Below are positions 14,364 to 20,684 of a stretch of 20,684 nucleotides of DNA, one piece after another. The notes under the pieces were generated by a model. The model had not been told where the DNA came from and made no database searches. It worked only from the letters and a program-made list of their open reading frames with translations. Position numbers and translations under genes: made by a program. Each line of letters opens with the position of its first letter. Within the stretch, counting starts at the first letter, position 1. This DNA is from a virus, in IMG/VR virus record IMGVR_UViG_3300045738_002243, positions 1 through 20,684 of that record. The stretch is one strand, 5' to 3'.

Positions 14364-15092
14364 ATGGAAAATACAGCAAACACAATACGCCGGCGGATTG
14401 CCGGATCTCTCGCCGAGCAGAAATTCGGCACCCCCGTGAAATTCGGCGTGAAATTCGCGTCGGAGGTCGCCCGTCGACGGGCTTCGCAATCCCACCGCAA
14501 AACGGTGGGGGCGTTCAACGCTACCTGTGATTGGTTTCGGGCGAATCAGCCCGTCGCCGATCCCGGCACCGTAGGGTGCCTGTTCACCGCCAACAACACG
14601 AGGAGCAACGGCACGCTCTTCATAGCGGAGAACACGGTGTACACCACGCCTCGCACGATCGTCGTGTGGAGGAAGAGCGAACCCCAACCGCTGGGGTGGG
14701 ACAATCTCACGTTCGATGAGGACGGTGAGGTCGAAACGAGAACGCCCGCGGAGGGAGTCCTCTCCCGTAGAGACGAGCTTGGGATGGCGGAACGCCTCCA
14801 AGACGAGGTCATGCGTATACTTGCGAAGGTTGAACGCAAGATGGTTGGAAACGATTATATCGGCAATGGCAATCTTTGCCACGCCGCGGTGAAAGCCGAT
14901 CGTTCCAAGGCGAAGGCAAAGGCGATGGAGAGCGCCTGCAGGGAAATCGTCGAAGCGACCAGCGATGAGGATTTCGACTCCTCCGCTCCGCGTGCGATGA
15001 AGGAGCTGGCACGTACATCGCTACCGTGCTCACGGGATCGCAAGGAGCGTAACATGCTCAAGCGCCTCCGCATGTCGTTGTCGAAACGATGA
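14364..15092 (+). CDS. hypothetical protein
   Basis: The 242-residue product is soluble and charged. It has a short KFG repeat near the N terminus (KFGTPVKFGVKFASEVARRR, matching repeated GAAATTCGG in the DNA around 14418-14458), a middle part with beta character (GTLFIAENTVYTTPRTIVVW) and a Lys/Arg/Ala-rich helical C-terminal half with LGMAERLQDEVMRILAKVE. I recognise no family or catalytic motif. The ATG lacks a clear Shine-Dalgarno. The stop overlaps the next start as ATGA at 15089-15092, beginning a chain of four such junctions leading to the CobT-like gene, so it is probably expressed with the peptide deformylase. Several stems of 5-7 bp lie within its first 220 bases. Confidence 0.75.
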   Translation: MENTANTIRRRIAGSLAEQKFGTPVKFGVKFASEVARRRASQSHRKTVGAFNATCDWFRANQPVADPGTVGCLFTANNTRSNGTLFIAENTVYTTPRTIVVWRKSEPQPLGWDNLTFDEDGEVETRTPAEGVLSRRDELGMAERLQDEVMRILAKVERKMVGNDYIGNGNLCHAAVKADRSKAKAKAMESACREIVEATSDEDFDSSAPRAMKELARTSLPCSRDRKERNMLKRLRMSLSKR

Positions 15093-15391
15093 GCGCTTGC
15101 AGTAACTGCTCCCTCGATGACGGGAGCACGGCTTTGGATTGGTCGGAGATGGGTTGCCACTACGATGGTGTTGAGGAGACCAGCGGTAATCGCCCATCGG
15201 ACGCCGACATCCAAGACGTCGTCGAGACCCAGCTGCGAATGTCACGCCGAGTGGGATGGGACAACGGTAACGACTTCCGCGCACTAGCGAAGGGTCACGA
15301 GGAAATGGAGGATGTTCACCTGCGGTATTACCCCGGATGGAAGCGGTGTGACTTCCAGCGCGTAGTAGACGCATTGGAATCCGCGCAATGA
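15089..15391 (+). CDS. small hypothetical protein
   Basis: This 100-residue acidic protein starts MSACSNCSLDDGS and has three Cys in its first 23 residues (C4, C7, C23) plus one near the C terminus (RCDFQR region), which could bind a metal, although spacing matches no motif I know. The C-terminal half has HLRYYPGWKRCDFQRVVDALE. No family is recognised. It is joined by ATGA overlaps to the gene before (15089-15092) and to the deformylase after (15388-15391), so coupled translation is expected; neither junction has its own strong ribosome site. Its existence is supported mainly by these junctions and by continuous open reading in the operon strand. Confidence 0.72.
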   Translation: MSACSNCSLDDGSTALDWSEMGCHYDGVEETSGNRPSDADIQDVVETQLRMSRRVGWDNGNDFRALAKGHEEMEDVHLRYYPGWKRCDFQRVVDALESAQ

Positions 15392-16095
15392 GCGCGCAAC
15401 CTCCGGGTTGGTGCGGCGGTCCCGACGGAGGGACGCCGTTCGAGGACTACGACGACGCCCTTCGCGCAGGTGAGGAGGTATTGCCTTGCGACGCAAGCGC
15501 AAGTATGAGCGGCACGGAGTTCGTTCCGGATCTCGTCACCGTGCTACCCGCGCGGAATTGGCGAGCGATAGGAGCGCATCCCAGACCGTATCCCGGCTTC
15601 ACGGTTGAGAAATCCCTCGCATTGGAGAACCCATGCAGCGGATACGACTTTGACGGATTAGTGACGCCGTCATCGCTCGGGCAGAAGGACGCCAAAGGGG
15701 AGTTCTTCGACCCCTCCTTCGTCAATGGACCAAATCACGGGATCACGTTTCTCGGAAGCGTGGCGGGCAGTGAGGCGACGGGGATCGCTTCTCCGCAATT
15801 GGGGATGGTCTCCCCGTGGTTCATCGCGTGTGATACATTCAAGACACACGTTTTCAGGAGACCTCACATCGTCAAATTCTACGGGAAGGAGGAGTACGGC
15901 ATCGAAGGGTGCCTATCCATCCCGGACGAGAAGTTCGAGGTGTTGCGCCACACGAAGGTGGATATCGAGTACCTCGACGAAGACGGGGAACTCCGCAAAA
16001 TGTTGGTAAAACGGAACGCCCTCCTCGCGAGGGTGATTCAACACGAGTTCGACCACCTCTGTGGCGTGCTCATTTCACGAGGACACAAGGTATGA
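15388..16095 (+). CDS. peptide deformylase with extended N terminus
   Basis: The product removes the formyl group from N-formylmethionine of nascent proteins. All three family motifs are present: motif 1 as ATGIASPQLG at 130-139 (canonical GxGLAAxQ, here with Ala and Ser replacing one Gly and one Ala), motif 2 EGCLS at 173-177 and motif 3 QHEFDHL at 218-224. The metal ligands C175, H219 and H223 and the catalytic E220 are intact, so activity is likely. It is 235 residues long; in E. coli PDF motif 1 begins at residue 43, so this one carries about 85 extra N-terminal residues of unknown role. An internal ATG at codon 40 would still leave a long extension. ATGA overlaps join it to both neighbours. 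Confidence 0.93.
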   Translation: MSAQPPGWCGGPDGGTPFEDYDDALRAGEEVLPCDASASMSGTEFVPDLVTVLPARNWRAIGAHPRPYPGFTVEKSLALENPCSGYDFDGLVTPSSLGQKDAKGEFFDPSFVNGPNHGITFLGSVAGSEATGIASPQLGMVSPWFIACDTFKTHVFRRPHIVKFYGKEEYGIEGCLSIPDEKFEVLRHTKVDIEYLDEDGELRKMLVKRNALLARVIQHEFDHLCGVLISRGHKV

Positions 16096-16304
16096 ATGAG
16101 GAAGATGTAGTCGCCCTTTGGGCGCGCAACAAGTATCCGGAGGCATGGAATTTGCCAATGGATATCGAAACGGGATTCGGCTGGGACGTACGGGATCGCG
16201 TACGGAAGCCGAAGCCCGACAAACGGGCGAAAGCCAACACGAAGGGGCGCAAGCCCTACGATGCGCGGATAATTCGCGCACATAAAATGAGAGGAATAGT
16301 ATGA
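16092..16304 (+). CDS. small basic hypothetical protein
   Basis: The 70-residue product begins MNEEDVVALWARNKYPEAW and ends in a Lys/Arg-rich stretch. No family is recognised. Although the frame is open far upstream inside the deformylase gene, I place the start at ATG 16092: it overlaps the deformylase stop as ATGA (16092-16095), AAGG and GAGG lie just upstream, and the stop at 16304 again overlaps the next ATG as ATGA. The N terminus (EEDVVALWARNKYPEAW) reads like a small adaptor or a hypothetical early protein; any function is unknown. Position suggests co-translation of deformylase and the CobT-like protein through this gene. Confidence 0.7.
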   Translation: MNEEDVVALWARNKYPEAWNLPMDIETGFGWDVRDRVRKPKPDKRAKANTKGRKPYDARIIRAHKMRGIV

Positions 16305-17596
16305 AAACATATATACCATATATCTACGACGGCACGGAAGTTCCGAATCCGTCGTTCTTCGATCACGCACCCAGCGTGCTTCCCGCACGCTTCAAGAAAC
16401 GGATTCAAAATAAGTTCGATTACCGTTGCACGAAGGACTTCGACGCCCGCGCCATCCTTGGCTACGCTCCGGGCGTAGGCACGGCGTTCTGGAAGAACAA
16501 TCCTGACGGCACGCTGTGCGAAATCAAAATCCACGAGCAGATCCTTAATACGGTCAGCTCGTTCGGAGTCGGCGGTGCCGTACACTCCGGGATCGGAACT
16601 CCAGCCAACGAAAGGGACTTCATGAACCAAATCACGAAGCCGGGTCTCTTGGGCGTGCGCACCTGCGAACATGAAGGATTCCACGAGATGCTCACGACGT
16701 GGGACATTCAGCGCTTCATGAACACCGATCCCAAGGCGGGCGGATATGGATCAGCGGACGCCAATCGTCTGGAAGACGCTCGTATTGAGGATCTCGGTCG
16801 CCAGAAACGCCCCGGCAAGCCGTGGCTCAATCGAGATGGTCACGAATACACCGTTCCAGCCAAGGGTGACGGTGGGACTTACGGCATTCGCAAGTTCGAC
16901 TGGTGGATGTGGACGGCGTTGAACGTGACGTCACCTCGGGCGATGCTCATGTCGTTCATCACCGCCGAACAAATAAAGCCCATCATGGATAAGTTGATCC
17001 ACGTGTTCCAATTCGTTCACTCGAAAAACACGACCATATTGGGGAATCCCGACGTCGACCCGACATGGATCACGCCCGCCGGTCATCATACCGGATATCG
17101 GGACATCTGGCGCTTCTATAAACGAGCGACCAATGCGAAGGTGATTAAGACGTCGCATGATCTGCATCCCATCCTCTGCGAGTTCAACGAATGGTATCCA
17201 GCCCGCGAGGAAGAGAAAGGCGGAGGAGGAGGCGACGGCAAATGTGGCGGTCGTTTCGGGGACATCGAGGCGAAGGCGAAGGAAATGGGCATTGAAGTCC
17301 ATTCTGGAAAATCCGAAGAACCCGAACCCGAACCCAAGGGAGAGACGGAGAAGGAGCAAGTCCACGATAACCAAGGCGAGAAGGAATCCGAGGCGACAAG
17401 GGCTAAGGACATGTCGGAACACATATCCGAAGCGGAACTGGAACCCTGCAGGGAACAGGCGGTCGACCCAAGGGGTGACTATGAGAACGATGGGAAAATC
17501 TACCCGAAGACATACTTCAAAAGGGTAGTGAATGCGACCACGATTAAGGCGCATTTCAACATGTCAGCGACGCGCGCGTTGCTGGATATAAAATAG
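16301..17596 (+). CDS. CobT-N-like protein with HExxH motif and acidic tail
   Basis: The 431-residue product has HEGFH at 124-128, a putative zinc-metallopeptidase HExxH, followed by NRLEDARIE at 155-163. That pairing, HExxH then 'N.LEDaRIE', is characteristic of the CobT N-terminal region and of phage 'CobT-like' proteins. Residues 200-300 are helical and aromatic-rich (WWMWTALN, FQFVHSKN, FNEWYPAREEE). Residues about 302-385 form a Gly- then Glu/Lys-rich linker, as precedes the VWA domain in full CobT; here the chain ends after 46 further residues without a VWA domain. That domain is encoded separately at 19641. AGAGGA lies 6 bases before the start, which overlaps the upstream stop as ATGA. 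Peptidase activity is not established; cobalt chelation is unlikely without other cobalamin genes. Confidence 0.75.
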   Translation: MKTYIPYIYDGTEVPNPSFFDHAPSVLPARFKKRIQNKFDYRCTKDFDARAILGYAPGVGTAFWKNNPDGTLCEIKIHEQILNTVSSFGVGGAVHSGIGTPANERDFMNQITKPGLLGVRTCEHEGFHEMLTTWDIQRFMNTDPKAGGYGSADANRLEDARIEDLGRQKRPGKPWLNRDGHEYTVPAKGDGGTYGIRKFDWWMWTALNVTSPRAMLMSFITAEQIKPIMDKLIHVFQFVHSKNTTILGNPDVDPTWITPAGHHTGYRDIWRFYKRATNAKVIKTSHDLHPILCEFNEWYPAREEEKGGGGGDGKCGGRFGDIEAKAKEMGIEVHSGKSEEPEPEPKGETEKEQVHDNQGEKESEATRAKDMSEHISEAELEPCREQAVDPRGDYENDGKIYPKTYFKRVVNATTIKAHFNMSATRALLDIK

Positions 17597-17606
17597 GAAC
17601 ACGAAA

Positions 17607-17846
17607 ATGATTAAGATTCGAACGAGTAAAGACGCGGAGTTCAGAACTCTGAAAATATATATCGGATGGGGGCGTACGCGCCTTCGTTTGGTCTTCGTGG
17701 TCGGAAGACGACAATTGACTAGCGATGAGATCCGCTTCGAGCTGGGATGGAATCGACCTCGTCCCATAGCGCGCCCGGAGGGCAGGGCGGAGTTCTGCTT
17801 CGTCACGATGGATCGTGACGTTTGGGCAATGAACACTCACAGATGA
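17607..17846 (+). CDS. small hypothetical protein
   Basis: This 79-residue basic protein has alternating hydrophobic strands (LKIYIGWGRTRLRLVFVVG, then AEFCFVTMD) suggesting a small beta-rich fold. No family is recognised. The ATG has AGGA 8 bases upstream, and the 12 bases ACACGAAAATGA at its start are identical to those at the gene at 13648. It follows the CobT-like gene after 10 bases and precedes the coiled-coil gene by 16 bases. It is inside the putative ATPase-VWA module and may be an accessory part of it. Confidence 0.66.
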   Translation: MIKIRTSKDAEFRTLKIYIGWGRTRLRLVFVVGRRQLTSDEIRFELGWNRPRPIARPEGRAEFCFVTMDRDVWAMNTHR

Positions 17847-17862
17847 ATACGGAGGAACAGGT

Positions 17863-18315
17863 ATGAAGAAATGGGAATACAAGAAAGCCCTCTTGGAAGC
17901 GGGGGTGGAAATGAACCGCCTTCGTAAAGAGGTCATCCAGCTCAGGGCGCGCTGTTGGGATGAAAGCGCGGCAGTCAGGAACAGAATATTCGATTCTCGA
18001 CACGGGCTCAACCGCGAAGGGGAGGAACAACAATCCTTCGCTGGGGAAACCCACGTCGCCGAAACGTTGCGCCACGACGTCATAGCCGAGCTGGATCGGC
18101 GGATCGCACAGCTTGAGGAGGACGAAAGTGTTTTTCAGAAACGCCTACGCGCTCTTGAAGTTCACCGTGACAGGATACTCCACGAGATGGGCGTCGCCCA
18201 GCATGATTTGGATAAGTTGAACATCAGAGTAACGACAATAATGAAGGAAGTGATTCCGAAGTTGAAGGCAATGCCGACACACACGCGCGCCTCCAACGCA
18301 AAAAAAGGGAAATAA
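17863..18315 (+). CDS. putative coiled-coil protein
   Basis: The 150-residue protein is charged and almost wholly helical. Heptad-like hydrophobic spacing is visible at about 8-30 (LLEAGVEMNRLRKEVIQLRAR) in short form and again at 70-135 (AELDRRIAQLEEDESVF, then KRLRALEVHRDRILHEMG and LDKLNIRVTTIMKEVI). It has no membrane segment or catalytic motif and I recognise no family. A strong ribosome site GGAGG lies 8 bases before ATG 17863. It ends 3 bases before the AAA+ gene, so a scaffold or adaptor role in the same complex is plausible but only inferred. Confidence 0.74.
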   Translation: MKKWEYKKALLEAGVEMNRLRKEVIQLRARCWDESAAVRNRIFDSRHGLNREGEEQQSFAGETHVAETLRHDVIAELDRRIAQLEEDESVFQKRLRALEVHRDRILHEMGVAQHDLDKLNIRVTTIMKEVIPKLKAMPTHTRASNAKKGK

Positions 18316-18318
18316 ATA

Positions 18319-19641
18319 ATGGAAGTACAAATACCGGTTGAATCGTTTCGAGCCGCTCTCAAAGAGGATCTCGACAACATCAAGGACATCGGTGAGAAAC
18401 TCGCCGATACCACCGCTCGGACAAAAAGCGGATTCGAGGAAATCGCCAAGGATATAGCCGTCTTAAGCGCATCCCATGCCGTTATCGTAACCGATTTGGC
18501 AGGTGGCGGTGGCGGTGGAGGAGAGGTGGATACCGATGCCATCGCCGCCGCGATCGTCAAGGAGGCGAAGGCAAGCGGGGTGGTGCTTGGCGCGTGCCTT
18601 GCCGTATTGACCAAGAAGGGGCGAGGAACTAAGCTCGAAAAGGCTTGCGCGGACCTAATACCGCCAGGTTCCACCTTTCTGTGCCTTCTCTTCGAGGGCG
18701 GAAAGGGTTCTGGCAAAACATACCAGCTCACGCGTTGGTTGGCGAAGATATACGGAGAAGAAAACGTCTTCCGAACGGATTGCGACAGCACGTTGCGCAC
18801 TCCCGACATGCGTGGGCATCCTTGCCCCGAAGGAGACGGAACGCCGGCGTTGGGTTGGATTGATAAGACGGCATCTCAGGTGTTTCGTCACATCAACAAA
18901 AATCGCGTACCCACGGCATGGATGCTGGATGAGTTGCTCGCCCTTCGCGAGGATACCATGAACTCGTTCAAATCCATGCTGTCACCGACGGATTACGATA
19001 CCGGCGATGGGCTTGAGCCTCACTACCGCCTTGAAACTGGCAAGCCAATTGGGGCTACCGGTCACAAGACGTCTGAGGTTCTATACATTCCCGCGCGTCT
19101 GCTGGCAATCGCCGGCACCACCAATCGGGGATCTCGCTACTTCATCAATGAGATGGATGAGGCGATGGAGAGTAGATGGAGGATCGTCACCATCGAGTGC
19201 ACGGAAGGCGATATCGCGAAGATATTCGCAATCAAATGCATGGAGCATCAAGCTCGATACGGATTGGAATGGTCGGCGATGGAAGTGGAGATGATGTGCC
19301 ACTTCGCCAAGCGATTCTTCGTCCACGCCTTGAAGGCATCGAGGAAGAACGAGCTGAAGACGTATCCATCGAATCGGGAGTTTAGCAATCTCCTCAATCC
19401 TTGCACGAAAGAACCGCGTGATTTTCTCGTGGCGTTCGAGAGCAAGGCGTCGAACCATCTATACGATGCTCATCGCTACTGCTCGAAGGATGGGAACGGG
19501 ACGCCGATTAAGCAACACGTCCAGAATCTGAAGAACGTATTGAAGGCGGTGAAGGATGAGTGCATCGCGAAAGCCGACGAACTCGCGCTCGACGCGCCCC
19601 AAAAGGACGGATGGAAAGAGTCCCTGTCGAGGATCGGATAA
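18319..19641 (+). CDS. MoxR/CobS-type AAA+ ATPase
   Basis: The 440-residue product has an N-terminal helical region (1-60), a run of seven glycines at 62-68 as a linker, then an AAA+ core. Walker A is GGKGSGKT (127-134), Walker B WMLDE (201-205), sensor 1 contains N269 in AIAGTTNRG, and SRWR at 285-288 fits the MoxR/CobS arginine finger region. The C terminus is helical and carries no further domain. CobS-type ATPases act as hexamers with a VWA partner, here encoded immediately downstream; the CobT-like gene lies 722 bases upstream. AGGG lies about 10 bases before the ATG. Its stop overlaps the VWA start as TAATG. ATP hydrolysis is expected; the substrate remodelled is unknown. Confidence 0.86.
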   Translation: MEVQIPVESFRAALKEDLDNIKDIGEKLADTTARTKSGFEEIAKDIAVLSASHAVIVTDLAGGGGGGGEVDTDAIAAAIVKEAKASGVVLGACLAVLTKKGRGTKLEKACADLIPPGSTFLCLLFEGGKGSGKTYQLTRWLAKIYGEENVFRTDCDSTLRTPDMRGHPCPEGDGTPALGWIDKTASQVFRHINKNRVPTAWMLDELLALREDTMNSFKSMLSPTDYDTGDGLEPHYRLETGKPIGATGHKTSEVLYIPARLLAIAGTTNRGSRYFINEMDEAMESRWRIVTIECTEGDIAKIFAIKCMEHQARYGLEWSAMEVEMMCHFAKRFFVHALKASRKNELKTYPSNREFSNLLNPCTKEPRDFLVAFESKASNHLYDAHRYCSKDGNGTPIKQHVQNLKNVLKAVKDECIAKADELALDAPQKDGWKESLSRIG

Positions 19642-20333
19642 TGCCGGCGGGATTCTGGGACGCGAACGGACCATGGGTGGATGAGAATATCCAGCGCTTC
19701 CAAAAGGCGCTTTGCTCGAACGAAGAAGAGTTCGACAACTCATGGTCCGCGCCGAATCTCGACGTTCGAGCAATATGCCATCTCGACATGCAGGGATACC
19801 TGAGCGGTCCAGCGACTCGATCGCGTGGGGCTTCCGTATACGTGGTATTCGATACGTCCGGATCAATGGGAGGCAACCACATGGAGGACGGTTGCGCCAT
19901 AATGGCGATATTCAACGCCCTAGCGCGAAAGAAGATCATTGATTTTCACTTCGTGGCGACGGGATATACTCGCCGGCTGGGAGAGAAGTATAATTGCTGG
20001 TATAACAAAGGTATACCGCTAGAAGATTGGTGCTGGGAATCCATAGACGCTTGGCATGGGACGGAGGGAATCTCCCAATCCATGACCAAGACGAAAGCCG
20101 CCTTATTGAAGGCGGATCTCGCGTTTGCATACACCGATGCGTGCATTTGCGACGTGGACCTCAAGCCTTCGCTATGGAGGGATAGCGGGAAGACCGTAAC
20201 TGGTCTCTATAGCGGGAGTGAAGCACAAGAAAAGCATATGAAGGAATATTTCGACGACGTAATCGCGCGTCCAAATAAAGAAGAACTGGCGGAGGCGGTA
20301 TTACACCTCATCCGCGCAAAACAAAAAGGATAA
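19641..20333 (+). CDS. VWA-domain protein, CobT C-terminal-like
   Basis: The 230-residue product has a VWA (Rossmann-like) fold. The MIDAS motif DTSGSM is complete at residues 71-76 after the strand SVYVVF. A second strand follows (IIDFHFVATGY), then HGTEGIS around 139-145 and YTDACICD at 164-171, supplying the Thr and Asp of the metal site. VWA proteins of this kind pair with MoxR/CobS ATPases and use a metal ion to bind a ligand. I place the start at ATG 19641, which overlaps the ATPase stop (TAATG) and has GAGGA 7 bases upstream; an in-frame GTG at 19560 is rejected. It is the part that is missing from the CobT-like protein at 16301. Confidence 0.85.
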   Translation: MPAGFWDANGPWVDENIQRFQKALCSNEEEFDNSWSAPNLDVRAICHLDMQGYLSGPATRSRGASVYVVFDTSGSMGGNHMEDGCAIMAIFNALARKKIIDFHFVATGYTRRLGEKYNCWYNKGIPLEDWCWESIDAWHGTEGISQSMTKTKAALLKADLAFAYTDACICDVDLKPSLWRDSGKTVTGLYSGSEAQEKHMKEYFDDVIARPNKEELAEAVLHLIRAKQKG

Positions 20334-20337
20334 CATA

Positions 20338-20571
20338 ATGAATAACAATGCAAAAATACGCGCACTCTATGAGGGTGCTGAAAGAGAAACGACGACGTCC
20401 CAAGGCGAACAAACGCTTATTTGGGAAGAGGAACTCCAGCGGGAGCTTTCCGGCGAGGAACGCGAGGCCTACGAAGGATGGCTGGAGTCGCTTGATGATC
20501 GCGAGGATGAAGTCCTAGCGGAGCAAGAGGCTCTCTACGCTCGCGAATTACTGACGGGGGTGCCATCATGA
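20338..20571 (+). CDS. small acidic hypothetical protein
   Basis: This 77-residue protein is very Glu-rich and helical (LIWEEELQRELSGEEREAYE, then WLESLDDREDEVLAEQEALYA). No family is recognised. AAAGGA lies 7 bases before the ATG, 4 bases after the VWA stop. Its stop overlaps the following ATG as ATGA at 20568-20571. Such small acidic phage proteins often act as inhibitors or DNA mimics, but nothing here shows it. Confidence 0.72.
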   Translation: MNNNAKIRALYEGAERETTTSQGEQTLIWEEELQRELSGEEREAYEGWLESLDDREDEVLAEQEALYARELLTGVPS

Positions 20572-20684
20572 TGGTCGAAATTGAGTACCACAAGGACGAC
20601 TACGTTAAGTGCGTCCCGACCGATGGCAAACTCCATCCCGAAGTTTATCAGAGGCGAAAACTCAGCCTCGTAATCATCGCGGAT
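20568..20684 (+). CDS. hypothetical protein, cut by the window edge
   Basis: Only 39 codons are visible, beginning MMVEIEYHKDDYVKC and open to the right edge. The ATG overlaps the upstream stop as ATGA, which supports the start. No family can be assigned. Confidence 0.55.
   Translation, partial: MMVEIEYHKDDYVKCVPTDGKLHPEVYQRRKLSLVIIAD

Noticed and set aside
13678-14385. Long minus-strand open frame opposite the genes at 13648 and 14364
   Set aside because: Its product is Arg-rich with no family resemblance and typical of antisense frames in GC-rich DNA; all following genes are on the plus strand.
15909-16091. Upstream extension of the small gene at 16092
   Set aside because: It would overlap the catalytic end of the deformylase in another frame; ATG 16092 makes an ATGA junction.
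16931-17554. Minus-strand open frame of 207 codons opposite the CobT-like gene
   Set aside because: It mirrors the codon pattern of the plus-strand gene, which carries recognisable motifs; the antisense product is Phe/Leu/Arg-rich.
19560-19640. GTG start for the VWA protein
   Set aside because: The added residues are an Arg-rich out-of-frame reading of the ATPase tail; ATG 19641 has GAGGA at 7 bases and a TAATG junction.
16301-19641. Real cobalamin biosynthesis (cobaltochelatase)
   Set aside because: No CobN or other pathway gene is present and the CobT part lacks its VWA domain; the likeness is to the machine type, not the pathway.
1-20684. tRNA genes, CRISPR arrays, insertion sequences, integrase or att sites
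   Set aside because: No tRNA-like clover sequence, spaced repeat array, transposase or integrase motif was found on reading either strand.

Overview
The window is part of the genome of a tailed double-stranded DNA bacteriophage or prophage with a lambda-type head and packaging module. A gpA-type large terminase, a Nu1-type small terminase, a lambda-type portal, a prohead protease fused to a scaffold-like region, a small decoration-like protein and a major capsid protein are all recognisable. No tRNA, integrase, lysis or tail gene is visible, and the sequence does not identify the host. Some genes have clear Shine-Dalgarno sites and others have none.

Layout. From 1 to 8200 all genes lie on the minus strand. 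Read leftward they are a small possible connector (8200), a basic Gly/Ala-rich protein (7937), the portal (7069), three more basic Gly/Ala-rich proteins (5466, 3974, 3036), the protease/scaffold (2578), the decoration-like protein (1459) and the major capsid protein, which runs off the left edge. Start and stop codons overlap along most of this run. From 8214 to 10855 three genes lie on the plus strand: an HTH protein, a DUF3102-like protein and the large terminase. From 10852 to 13143 the genes are again on the minus strand: the Nu1-like small terminase (13143), a Cys4 hyperbasic protein and another basic glycine-zipper protein. The large-terminase operon is therefore an inverted island inside the leftward head operon. 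Its start codon is 13 bp from the divergent start at 8200, and its stop codon is shared base for base with the convergent stop at 10852.

From 13144 to 13647 there is a 0.5 kb gene-free stretch. It has a plausible leftward promoter, iterated TATGCATA palindromes and at least nine consecutive hairpins, and it is the best candidate for the packaging (cos) or control region.

From 13648 to the right edge all genes are on the plus strand and the DNA looks more GC-rich. Two unknown proteins and a small unknown protein lead into a peptide deformylase with an extended N terminus. After another small gene comes a module resembling a CobT/CobS chelatase split into parts: a CobT-N-like protein with an HExxH motif and an acidic tail, two small proteins (one probably coiled coil), a MoxR/CobS-type AAA+ ATPase and a VWA protein with an intact MIDAS motif. 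Two more small genes follow, the last one cut by the window edge. ATGA and TAATG junctions, many with good ribosome binding sites, suggest co-translation.

The most notable items are the split CobT/CobS-like module, the family-like set of lysine-rich glycine-zipper virion proteins sharing a short hydrophobic-x-F motif, the inverted terminase island, the hairpin-dense intergenic region and a GTTGACAT octamer placed just before three leftward genes.
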